The notes under the pieces were generated by a model. It was not told the DNA's origin. It searched no databases and was given only the letters and a program-made list of their open reading frames with translations. A DNA stretch of 64,000 nt from Candidatus Anaerostipes avistercoris (GTDB lineage Bacteria > Bacillota > Clostridia > Lachnospirales > Lachnospiraceae): the NCBI GenBank assembly GCA_019119895.1, contig DWWD01000046.1:124001-188000 (forward strand), in the 5' to 3' direction. A program made the position numbers and the translations under genes. Positions 43,345 through 51,581 of this stretch are shown here, piece after piece. Position 1 is the first letter of the stretch, and every line of letters starts with the position of its first letter.

Positions 43345-46256
43345 TGTTACGAAGAATTTATCAACGAGTAGAAAAAATATTATCAAACAGGATACTTGCG
43401 CTTACCGTTCTATTTGTGGGTTTGTTTTGTATCCTTGTGACCAGAGTGTTCGTTCTCCAGATTGTACAGGGAGAATCCTACCAGCAGGATTTTACATATC
43501 AGGTAGAAAGAACAGTCAAGACATCAGGAACGAGGGGAAATATTTATGACTGCAACGGTAAACTGCTGGCTTACAACAAGCTGGTCTATACGGTAACTTT
43601 CCAGAATGCCGATGAATTTCAGGATCTTGCGAAACAGAATGACACATCAGAAGATTATGAGAAGAATAAGGTCATCTATGAAGTAATCAAGATCCTTGAG
43701 AAAAACGGGGACGAATTTATCAACGAACTTCCAATCGAGATTACCGGAAGCGGAAAATTCCGTTTTACAGAGACTGGTTCTACGTTGAAGAAATTTAAAC
43801 GTGACGTGTTCGGAATCGGAACTGATACATCAGGACTTACTTCTGATGAGAAGAAATTAAGACAGCAGCAGCTTGACGCCACAGCAGAACAGGTTTTTGA
43901 ATATCTGCGCAATGGAACCATGGGATCACCGGGTGTGGGAAAAATGTTTGACATTGATGATAAATATTCAGATGAAGAAGCGTTAAAGATCATGTCTGTG
44001 CGCTACAGCGCGTTCCAGAGCCGTTATTCTCAATACATGCAGGTAACAATTGCCACAGAGGTCAGCAATAAGAGTATTGCGGAAATTGAGGAGAGGAGCA
44101 GCGAACTTCCGGGAATCGATATCAGTACAAAATCTGTGAGAGTCTATAACAGCAGTGAGGCTCTGTCTCATGTAATCGGCTACACGGGAACGGCCAATAC
44201 CGATGAACTGGAAACATACAACAAAGGAAAGGATGAGTCTGATGCGGACTATTATTCCAGTGATGAAATTGTCGGAAAGGCAGGCATCGAAAAAGAGCTG
44301 GAGTCATATCTGCACGGAAACAGCGGCAGCCAGACTCTGATCGTTGACAACGTGGGAAAAGTGATTAAGACGACTGATACAGTAAAGGCAGGAACCGGAA
44401 ATAACGTAACCCTGTCCATCGACAGCGACCTTCAGGAATATGTTTATAATCAGCTGGAAAAAAAGATTGCGGGAATTGTCCTGTCCAAGCTGACACCGTC
44501 AGATTCCACAGGAAATGACAGTGATAATATCCGGATTCCGATCAAAAAAGCTTATTATGCGCTGATCGGAAACGGTGTCATTGATCTGGAAAATATGAAC
44601 GGGGATGACGCGACGGATTATGAGAAGAAAATGTATAAGAAAATACAGAGACTTGAAGATTCGGCCATCTCTCAGATTAAAGATATGATTTTAAACAGCA
44701 ATACGAAATATGAGAATGAGACGGAAGAAAATCAGGCTTACGCAGATTATGTTTACAGTCTGCTGTCTGATAATAAAGTGCTGGTAAGCAGTTCCATTGA
44801 TACGAACAATTCAACTTACAAAAATTGGAAAGATGGAAAGATCAGCCTGAATGCCTTTCTGAAATATGCGGTCAATCAGGAGTGGATCGATATCTCTAAT
44901 CTGGATGTAAGCAGCAAATACAATGACACCGATGAAATCATGAAGGCACTGGCAAATTATGTGGAAGACGCTCTGGTGGAAGCGGATGATTTTAATATGA
45001 CCGTGTGTGAGCAGAAGATCAATACCGGTGAGCTGACAGGACGGGAAGTCTGCCTTCTGCTGTATGAGCAGGGCGTGCTGGATAAAGAAAAAGACAGTGA
45101 TTATAATGCACTCCAGTCAGGTTCTCTGAGCAGTTATTCCTTTATTTATAATAAACTGCGGAATCTTGAAATAACGCCTGGACAGCTGGGACTGGACCCG
45201 TGTTCAGGATCTGTCGTGATCACAGATTCCAAGACAGGAAAAGTAAAGGCAATGGTAAGCTATCCTGGTTATGACAGCAACCGTCTGTCTAACGGAACGG
45301 ACAGCAGTTATTACCGCCAGCTGGCAAATTCGTCATCAACGCCTCTTTATAATCAGGTGCTGAATCATAAGACGGCGCCGGGATCTACCTTTAAGCCGCT
45401 GGTAGCCCTGACAGGGTTAAATGAAGGCGTGATTACGACACAAACCTCCATAAACTGCACCGGATTATATGATAAGATTACTCCGGCGGCAAGATGCTGG
45501 ATTTATCCAAGCCAGCACGGCAGCAAAAATGTATCCGGAGCCATAGAAGCATCTTGTAATTATTTCTTTTATGAGGTAGGATATCAATTAGGAAATAAAT
45601 CCGGAACATACAGCAGTAAAGAAGGTCTGGACCTGCTGGAGAAATATGCGACACAGCTGGGACTGAACAAGAAATCAGGAATCGAGCTGGATGAAGCGGA
45701 TCCTCAGGTATCCGATGAATCAAGCGTTCGTTCTGCCATCGGGCAGGGCAGCAACAGTTATACGCCGAGTCAGATTTCAAATTATGTGACAACACTGTCC
45801 AACCGGGGCACAGTGTTTGATCTGAGCATTATGGACAAGATTACAGATGAGAATGGAAAGACCGTAAAGAATTACGGCGTCAAGAAGGTACGTGAACTGA
45901 ATTATGACAGCAGGTACTGGGATGCTGTACAGTCAGGCATGCGCAGGGTGGTAACCGGAGCCAACAGTTCTGTGAGCAGTATTTTCAGCGGCGTAAATTA
46001 TCAGATCGCAGGAAAAACCGGAACCGCCCAGGAAGACAGAACGCGGCCGAATCATGCACTGTTTATTTCCTACGGACCATATAATGATCCGGAAATATCT
46101 GTAACTGCCGTTATCCCGTTTGGATATACATCATCCAATGCGGCATCTCTGGCAAAAGATATTTATGACTATTATTTTGCAAATGATAATGAGAAAGCAC
46201 AGCTTGAGAAGAATAACACTGCCACAGAGGCAGCTTCAGGTGTATCAGGAGATTAA
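43344..46256 (+). CDS. mrdA: Class B penicillin-binding protein 2 with a large insert
   Basis: PBP2 is the transpeptidase partner of RodA in side-wall growth. It has an N-terminal anchor (about residues 17-38) and a pedestal/dimerisation region. The transpeptidase motifs are Ser681-TFK (GSTFKPL), SCN at 737-739 and KTG at 891 (AGKTGTAQ). At 970 residues it is well above the common 600-750: about 220-240 residues are inserted between LSIDSDLQEYVYNQLEKK (near 358) and SGSVVITDSKTGKVKAMVSY (near 620). The start is GTG 43344, overlapping the mreD stop, with AAAGGAG upstream. Confidence 0.93.
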   Translation: MLRRIYQRVEKILSNRILALTVLFVGLFCILVTRVFVLQIVQGESYQQDFTYQVERTVKTSGTRGNIYDCNGKLLAYNKLVYTVTFQNADEFQDLAKQNDTSEDYEKNKVIYEVIKILEKNGDEFINELPIEITGSGKFRFTETGSTLKKFKRDVFGIGTDTSGLTSDEKKLRQQQLDATAEQVFEYLRNGTMGSPGVGKMFDIDDKYSDEEALKIMSVRYSAFQSRYSQYMQVTIATEVSNKSIAEIEERSSELPGIDISTKSVRVYNSSEALSHVIGYTGTANTDELETYNKGKDESDADYYSSDEIVGKAGIEKELESYLHGNSGSQTLIVDNVGKVIKTTDTVKAGTGNNVTLSIDSDLQEYVYNQLEKKIAGIVLSKLTPSDSTGNDSDNIRIPIKKAYYALIGNGVIDLENMNGDDATDYEKKMYKKIQRLEDSAISQIKDMILNSNTKYENETEENQAYADYVYSLLSDNKVLVSSSIDTNNSTYKNWKDGKISLNAFLKYAVNQEWIDISNLDVSSKYNDTDEIMKALANYVEDALVEADDFNMTVCEQKINTGELTGREVCLLLYEQGVLDKEKDSDYNALQSGSLSSYSFIYNKLRNLEITPGQLGLDPCSGSVVITDSKTGKVKAMVSYPGYDSNRLSNGTDSSYYRQLANSSSTPLYNQVLNHKTAPGSTFKPLVALTGLNEGVITTQTSINCTGLYDKITPAARCWIYPSQHGSKNVSGAIEASCNYFFYEVGYQLGNKSGTYSSKEGLDLLEKYATQLGLNKKSGIELDEADPQVSDESSVRSAIGQGSNSYTPSQISNYVTTLSNRGTVFDLSIMDKITDENGKTVKNYGVKKVRELNYDSRYWDAVQSGMRRVVTGANSSVSSIFSGVNYQIAGKTGTAQEDRTRPNHALFISYGPYNDPEISVTAVIPFGYTSSNAASLAKDIYDYYFANDNEKAQLEKNNTATEAASGVSGD

Positions 46257-46274
46257 TGGAGAGTGAGGAATCGT

Positions 46275-47012
46275 ATGAAAAGTCCGGTTTTATTAAAAGG
46301 AAATGATTTTGGGCTGACCGTTGTGCTGGATCCGAATATGGATTTTCCTTCTCTGATTGAGAAAATCGGAGAGAAGTTTCATCAGGCCAGAGAATTCTTT
46401 AACAGCAAAAAGCAGATTGCGGTTAAGATTGAAGGAAGGAGCCTGACCCCAGAGCAGGTGGAGGAAATGGTGGATGTCATATTCCAAAACAGCGCTCTGA
46501 CGATTGCTTACGTCATGGAAGATGATAATCTGGTGGACACGGCGTTTCGCGAAGCTGTGGAAGCCAGACTCCGGCCGAAGGAAAATTCGCGCCGGGAAAA
46601 TCAGATGGATCTTAAGATGGGTGAAGGACAATTCTATAAAGGAACCCTTCGATCCGGACAGAGCCTGGAATCCGACGGAAGTGTCGTCGTTGTCGGAGAC
46701 ATCAATCCGGGAGCTGCCGTGAAAGCAAGGGGGAATGTCGTCATCCTCGGCTGCGCAAAGGGAAATATCTTTGCGGGAACAGACGGAGATGAGCGGGCTT
46801 TTATCGCGGCGCTTGACATGCAGCCGATGCAGATAAGGATTGGCAGTCTGATTGCGAGATGTTCTGATGGCGAGAAAGAAAAAAAGAAAAAGAAATTCGG
46901 AAGGGGACGGAGCGATACCCAGCCGATGGAAGCGCAGATAGCGTTTGTGGAAGATGGAAGCATATATATCGAGCCCATATCGAAAGCGCTCTTAAATGAA
47001 ATCACCGTATAG
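46275..47012 (+). CDS. minC: Septum site-determining protein MinC
   Basis: MinC blocks FtsZ ring assembly away from mid-cell. The N-terminal domain (PVLLKGNDFGLTVVLDPNMD) is followed by a linker and the C-terminal beta-helix that binds MinD: LRSGQSLESDGSVVVVGDIN, GNVVILGCAKGNIFAG and FIAALDMQPMQIRIG. A lysine run (EKEKKKKKFGRG) lies near the end. The length is 245 residues from ATG 46275 (GTGAGG upstream); a GTG at 46263 would add four residues. It is cotranscribed with minD and minE. Confidence 0.93.
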   Translation: MKSPVLLKGNDFGLTVVLDPNMDFPSLIEKIGEKFHQAREFFNSKKQIAVKIEGRSLTPEQVEEMVDVIFQNSALTIAYVMEDDNLVDTAFREAVEARLRPKENSRRENQMDLKMGEGQFYKGTLRSGQSLESDGSVVVVGDINPGAAVKARGNVVILGCAKGNIFAGTDGDERAFIAALDMQPMQIRIGSLIARCSDGEKEKKKKKFGRGRSDTQPMEAQIAFVEDGSIYIEPISKALLNEITV

Positions 47013-47030
47013 GGAATGGAGGATAATGAA

Positions 47031-47816
47031 ATGAGTGAAGTAATTGTTATTACATCTGGAAAAGGTGGCGTTGGGAAGACTACGACTACAGCAAATGTGG
47101 GGACAGGCCTCGCAAAGGAGGGGAAAAAAGTCGTTTTGATCGATACAGATATCGGCCTTAGGAATCTGGATGTGGTGATGGGACTTGAGAACCGAATCGT
47201 ATATAATCTTGTGGATGTTGTTGAGGGAAACTGCCGCATGAAACAGGCACTGATCAAAGATAAAAAATATCCAAACCTGTTTTTGCTGCCGTCCGCTCAG
47301 ACAAGGGACAAAACATCTGTAAATCCGGAGCAGATGGAGAAACTGGTTGATGAACTGAGAGACGAGTTTGACTATATTATCCTGGATTGTCCGGCGGGAA
47401 TCGAACAGGGCTTTAAGAATGCGATTTCCGGTGCAGACCGGGCCATTATCGTAACAACGCCGGAAGTATCAGCAATTCGTGATGCAGACCGCATCATCGG
47501 CCTCCTGGAAGCCAATGAGATACATAAGATCGATCTTGTAATCAATCGGATCCGTATGGATATGGTAAACCGTGGAGATATGCTCTCCAAGGAAGATGTG
47601 CTGGATATTCTTGCTATTGATCTGATTGGAGTTGTACCGGATGATGAAAATATCGTTATTTCCACAAATCAGGGAGAACCGCTGGTTGGCTCCAATACAC
47701 CTGCGGGAAAAGCTTATGCCAATATCTGCCGCAGGGTGATGGGGGAAAACGTTCCGTTTATGGAGATTACGGGGCCTACATTTTTCCAGAAGCTTGCTAA
47801 TGTATTTAAAAAGTAA
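47031..47816 (+). CDS. minD: Septum site-determining ATPase MinD
   Basis: MinD is the membrane-cycling ATPase that recruits MinC. The deviant Walker A GKGGVGKTT begins at residue 10; the rest is typical: DTDIGLRNLDVVMGLENR and LDCPAGIEQGFKNAI. The C-terminal end KLANVFKK forms the amphipathic membrane-targeting helix. The length is 261 residues. ATG 47031 was chosen for GGAGG 8 bases upstream; ATG 47016 is in frame but overlaps that site. Confidence 0.97.
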   Translation: MSEVIVITSGKGGVGKTTTTANVGTGLAKEGKKVVLIDTDIGLRNLDVVMGLENRIVYNLVDVVEGNCRMKQALIKDKKYPNLFLLPSAQTRDKTSVNPEQMEKLVDELRDEFDYIILDCPAGIEQGFKNAISGADRAIIVTTPEVSAIRDADRIIGLLEANEIHKIDLVINRIRMDMVNRGDMLSKEDVLDILAIDLIGVVPDDENIVISTNQGEPLVGSNTPAGKAYANICRRVMGENVPFMEITGPTFFQKLANVFKK

Positions 47817-47831
47817 AGGGGAGAAAGCGAT

Positions 47832-48092
47832 ATGGGAATATTTGATAGTTTTTTTAGAAGAAAAAGTTCAGGGGAAGTTGCAAAAGATCGTCTGAAGCTT
47901 CTGCTTGTTTCAGACCGTTCCAATTGTTCACCGGAGACGATGGAACTGATTAAAAATGATATTATCAAGGTGATTTCAAAATATATGGAAATTGATTCTG
48001 AGGGGTTAGATATTCAGATCACGCAAAATCATGACGAATCGGAAGGGCCGGCGCTGTATGCCAACATTCCGATCCGGGAACTGAAAAAATGA
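47832..48092 (+). CDS. minE: Cell division topological specificity factor MinE
   Basis: MinE stimulates MinD ATPase and drives the Min pattern. It has 86 residues: an N-terminal amphipathic helix MGIFDSFFRRKSSGEVAKDR, RLKLLLVSDRSNCSPETMEL and the C-terminal topological domain (ISKYMEIDSEGLDIQI). GGGGAG lies before ATG 47832. DivIVA is also encoded in this window, so the cell has both kinds of Min positioning protein. Confidence 0.96.
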   Translation: MGIFDSFFRRKSSGEVAKDRLKLLLVSDRSNCSPETMELIKNDIIKVISKYMEIDSEGLDIQITQNHDESEGPALYANIPIRELKK

Positions 48093-48105
48093 CATGGAGT
48101 AAATA

Positions 48106-49221
48106 ATGTTACGAAACTATCGACTGAAAAATTACAATTTCAAATTAATCATTAATGTCCTGGCCCTCGGCATTATGGGGCTGGTATTCATTCACAGCGC
48201 AGATGCCTCCTATGTGAGCAAACAGGCGATGGGACTGGTTATGGGACTGATCGTAATGGCCGTAGTCTCACTGATCGATTTTCAGATTTTTACGAAAAAC
48301 GCGGTCCCGCTGTATGTGATCAATATGATCCTGCTGATCGGCGTCAGATTGTTCGGGCGGGAAGTCAACAATGCCAAGCGCTGGTTTTCTCTCGGGCCAC
48401 TGGGAACTTTTCAGCCTTCCGAGCTTACGAAGATCATTATGATCATTGTTGTCACTGCGTTTCTGATGCGGCATGAAGATGATCTGAGCGAGCCGAAGAC
48501 GCTCGGAAAACTTGCTCTGATCTGTGCTCCGCCGCTGTATATGATCCTGCAGCAGCCGAATTTGTCAACAACGCTGGATATTTGCTTTATTATTGTTGCC
48601 ATGGTCTTTGTGGCAGGTCTGGATTCCAAGCTGATCGTAAGAGTGGTCGCAGTGGGAGTTCCTCTCCTTGCGGTATTTTTATGGTATGTACAGCAGCCTT
48701 ATCAGATTCTCCTGAAGAATCATCAGGTGGAGCGTATCATGTCTTTCCTGCACCCGGAGGATTACGCGGATTCTACAGCTCTGCAGACTAATAATTCCGT
48801 AATGGCCATCGGATCAGGAGGATTATTTGGAAAAGGCTTCGGAAGCAATACCATATCGGATGTATCATCAAGTGATGTCAATCTGGTATCCGAACAGCAG
48901 ACAGACTTTATTTTTTCGGTTGTAGGCGAGGAATTTGGCTTTGTAGGGTGCGTCATTGTTATACTGGTGCTGCTGGCGCTGGTCATGCAGTGTATTCAGG
49001 TGGCCAGAAAAGCCCACAACAGAGAGGGCATGCTGGTTGCAGTCGGAATCGCCAGCTATATGGGATTCCAGTCGTTTATTAATATAGGAGTTGCGACAGG
49101 GGTTATGCCGAATACGGGACTTCCGCTTCCGTTTATCAGTTATGGACTGAGTTCCATGCTGTCGGCGTCCATATGCATAGGATTGCTGTTGAATATTAAT
49201 TTGCAGGGAAACAGATATTAG
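48106..49221 (+). CDS. rodA: RodA/FtsW-family glycosyltransferase (SEDS)
   Basis: A SEDS peptidoglycan polymerase, 371 residues with about ten membrane segments. Family parts include WFSLGPLGTFQPSELTKIIM, GSGGLFGKGFGSNT and EQQTDFIFSVVGEEFGFVGC, ending NTGLPLPFISYGLSSMLSA. Its place with mreCD and PBP2 favours RodA over FtsW. GGAG lies before ATG 48106. Confidence 0.94.
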   Translation: MLRNYRLKNYNFKLIINVLALGIMGLVFIHSADASYVSKQAMGLVMGLIVMAVVSLIDFQIFTKNAVPLYVINMILLIGVRLFGREVNNAKRWFSLGPLGTFQPSELTKIIMIIVVTAFLMRHEDDLSEPKTLGKLALICAPPLYMILQQPNLSTTLDICFIIVAMVFVAGLDSKLIVRVVAVGVPLLAVFLWYVQQPYQILLKNHQVERIMSFLHPEDYADSTALQTNNSVMAIGSGGLFGKGFGSNTISDVSSSDVNLVSEQQTDFIFSVVGEEFGFVGCVIVILVLLALVMQCIQVARKAHNREGMLVAVGIASYMGFQSFINIGVATGVMPNTGLPLPFISYGLSSMLSASICIGLLLNINLQGNRY

Positions 49222-49230
49222 GAGGAATAT

Positions 49231-49623
49231 ATGAACGTAGGATTAGTGGCTCATGATGGAAAGAAAAATCTGATGCAGAATCTGTGCATCGCGTATCAGG
49301 ACATTCTGAGAAAGCATAAACTGTACGCGACCGGCACCACCGGAAGGGTGATCGAGGAAGTGACGAACCTGAAAATCCATAAACTTCTGATCGGACACTT
49401 CGGAGGCATGCAGCAGATGGGATCCAAAATCAGCAACAATGAGATTGATCTGCTGATTTTTCTCCAGGATCCTGCCAATCAGAAGCGGACGCCGGATTTT
49501 TATAATATATTAAGCCTCTGCGACAAATATAATATACCATGTGCCACAAACCTGCCCACGGCGGAAGTACTGATACTTGCACTAGACAGAGGAGATTTAG
49601 ATTGGAGGAACATGTATAAATAG
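49231..49623 (+). CDS. Methylglyoxal-synthase-like protein lacking the catalytic Asp
   Basis: A 130-residue MGS-fold protein. The phosphate-binding LYATGTTG (31-38) and the N-terminal LVAHD (His8, Asp9) match E. coli MgsA, but the catalytic-base position (Asp71 in E. coli, in GGDQQ) is Met60 (GGMQQMG), and the His98 position is lost in DPANQKRTPD, which is one residue shorter; Asp91 and Asp101 are kept as Asp80 and Asp89. It is often annotated mgsA, but true methylglyoxal synthase activity is doubtful. AGGAGG lies before ATG 49231, 9 bp after rodA. A terminator begins at its stop codon. Confidence 0.85.
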   Translation: MNVGLVAHDGKKNLMQNLCIAYQDILRKHKLYATGTTGRVIEEVTNLKIHKLLIGHFGGMQQMGSKISNNEIDLLIFLQDPANQKRTPDFYNILSLCDKYNIPCATNLPTAEVLILALDRGDLDWRNMYK

Positions 49624-49647
49624 ACTGTCGCCTGACGGTCTTTTTTT
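49623..49647 (+). terminator. Intrinsic terminator between the mgsA-like gene and dacA
   Basis: GACTGTC (49623-49629) pairs with GACGGTC (49634-49640), one G-U, loop GCCT, followed by seven T (49641-49647). It begins within the stop codon of the upstream gene and ends 12 bp before dacA. Confidence 0.88.
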
Positions 49648-49659
49648 GCAGAAAAGCAT

Positions 49660-50637
49660 ATGAAGAAAAAGATAACCTGCGTAGTTATGGCATTACTGAT
49701 GATGATTCTTCCTGGATGCGGAGCCGTCGACCGGGTAGTGAATCTTAGTACATCATACGACACGCATTTTGAACAAAATGAATTTGAAATAAAAGATAAG
49801 ACTCTGACCAGCCGGTGGCAGACAAAGGCCGCTCAGGCAGCAGTCATTTCAAAAGATAAAACAAATAAGAAAGATTATGACAATGCGGAGGAGGTTCTTC
49901 TCGTAAATAATGAGACCAATGAAATGATCGTCAGCCAGAATATTTTTGAACGGACTTATCCGGCGAGTACGACAAAGATCATGACGGCGCTGCTGGCTCT
50001 GGAAAACCTGAATCTGGATGATGAGGTGACGATCAGTCACGATATTACCTTTGATGACAGCGCAGCGGTTTCCATGGGACTGAAAAAGGGAGACAAAATT
50101 TCAGTGGAAGCCCTTCTGAATGCGCTGATCGTTATGTCAGCCAATGATGCAGGAGTCGCTCTGGCAGAGGCCGTTGCAGGCAGTGAAGATAAATTCGTAG
50201 ATATGATGAATGAGAGAGCGCAGGAACTGGGGGCAACCGGTACTCATTTTGCCAATCCCCACGGACTCCACGAGAAGGATCATTACACGACTGCATATGA
50301 TCTGTATCTGATTTTTAAGGAAGTGGCAAAGCACAATGAATATTTTGATATTGCCGGAAAGGCGAACAGTTACATTGAATATACCAGCGCTTCCGGCCAG
50401 CTGCGTGCCTATGATATGTCATCCACAGATGAATATCTGACAGGAGAGTATGCGCTTCCAAATCAGGTGTCATTTGTGGGAGGAAAAACCGGAACCACAA
50501 CAGAGGCCGGCGCCTGTCTGGTTCTTATGACAGAAAATAAAGACGGAGACGAGTTTATATCTGTCGTTATGAAGGCGGACAATCATCCGGCACTGTATCA
50601 GACTATGAACGAGGTTGTAGCAAAGGAAAACGAGTAA
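49660..50637 (+). CDS. dacA: D-alanyl-D-alanine carboxypeptidase, lipoprotein form
   Basis: A low-mass PBP (S11 family) that trims peptidoglycan stem peptides. A lipoprotein signal peptide runs to the lipobox LPGC (Cys20). The catalytic motifs are Ser103-TTK (PASTTKIMTA), Ser160-AN (MSANDAGVALAEAV) and Lys276-TG (GGKTGTTTEAG). The length of 325 residues is short for DacA, and the C-terminal beta domain is missing. The ribosome site is poor and a terminator sits just upstream, so expression may rely on readthrough. Confidence 0.92.
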   Translation: MKKKITCVVMALLMMILPGCGAVDRVVNLSTSYDTHFEQNEFEIKDKTLTSRWQTKAAQAAVISKDKTNKKDYDNAEEVLLVNNETNEMIVSQNIFERTYPASTTKIMTALLALENLNLDDEVTISHDITFDDSAAVSMGLKKGDKISVEALLNALIVMSANDAGVALAEAVAGSEDKFVDMMNERAQELGATGTHFANPHGLHEKDHYTTAYDLYLIFKEVAKHNEYFDIAGKANSYIEYTSASGQLRAYDMSSTDEYLTGEYALPNQVSFVGGKTGTTTEAGACLVLMTENKDGDEFISVVMKADNHPALYQTMNEVVAKENE

Positions 50638-51581
50638 TGGAGCGATATCGGACATACAGCAGTTATTTAAAAGAAATACATGGTGAGAAAGTATACAAGC
50701 TTCCTCTCAATATTCCTGTGACATGTCCCAACCGTATAAAAAGTTATGGGTGCAGTTTCTGCGGCGGAGCGGGAACGGGATTTGAGGCCATGGATGCCGG
50801 CGTTCCTGTACAGGAACAGTTAAGGAAGACAAAAGAAAAAATCGCGGCAAAATACCATGCAGGAAAATTTATCGCTTATTTTCAGAATTATACAAATACA
50901 TTTCTGCCTTTGAAACAGTTCAGGGAATATCTTCAGGAAGCGGCGGAAGTGGAGGATATTGTGGGAATTTCCGTATCTACACGGCCGGACTGTATCAGAA
51001 GAGATTATCTGGAGGTTTTAAAAGAAACGGGACAGAATCATGATCTGAAGATTACGATGGAATACGGACTTCAGACAGTCAATTATCATACGCTGAGAGA
51101 AATTAACCGGGGACATACTCTGGCGGAGTTTCTGGATGCCGTACTGATGACAGCGCCTTATGGATTCGATATCTGTACCCATGTCATTTTGAATCTTCCC
51201 GGAGACACACTGGAGGATTCTATAGAAACGGCAAAAATCTTATCAGCTCTTCCGGTGCAGATCACCAAACTTCACTCTCTTTATATTCCCCGCGGATCCA
51301 GGTTGTATCAGGATTTCGAACATGGTAAAATAACCTTATGTTCAAAAGAAGAATATCTGGAACGTCTGACGGAATTTATCTGTCATGTGCGGGAAGATAT
51401 GGTGATCGAAAGGCTGTTCAGCCGGGTTCCGAAAGAAGATGCGGGATTTTCCAACTGGGGGACCAGCTGGTGGAAACTCAGAGATTTGTTTGACCGGAAG
51501 ATGGAAGAGAGTGGATATGTCCAGGGGTGTAAATGTGATTACCTCAGCGGGGCAGCGCTCAGGCGATGGAGGATGGAATAA
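50637..51581 (+). CDS. Radical SAM protein, TIGR01212/YhcC family
   Basis: A 314-residue radical SAM enzyme of unknown substrate. The iron-sulphur cysteines are Cys30, Cys39 and Cys42 in TCPNRIKSYGCSFC, with the widened first spacing of the YhcC family. GISVSTRPDCI and TMEYGLQTVNYHTLREINRG are characteristic. The start ATG 50637 shares a base with the dacA stop (TAATG). The role is unknown. Confidence 0.9.
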   Translation: MERYRTYSSYLKEIHGEKVYKLPLNIPVTCPNRIKSYGCSFCGGAGTGFEAMDAGVPVQEQLRKTKEKIAAKYHAGKFIAYFQNYTNTFLPLKQFREYLQEAAEVEDIVGISVSTRPDCIRRDYLEVLKETGQNHDLKITMEYGLQTVNYHTLREINRGHTLAEFLDAVLMTAPYGFDICTHVILNLPGDTLEDSIETAKILSALPVQITKLHSLYIPRGSRLYQDFEHGKITLCSKEEYLERLTEFICHVREDMVIERLFSRVPKEDAGFSNWGTSWWKLRDLFDRKMEESGYVQGCKCDYLSGAALRRWRME

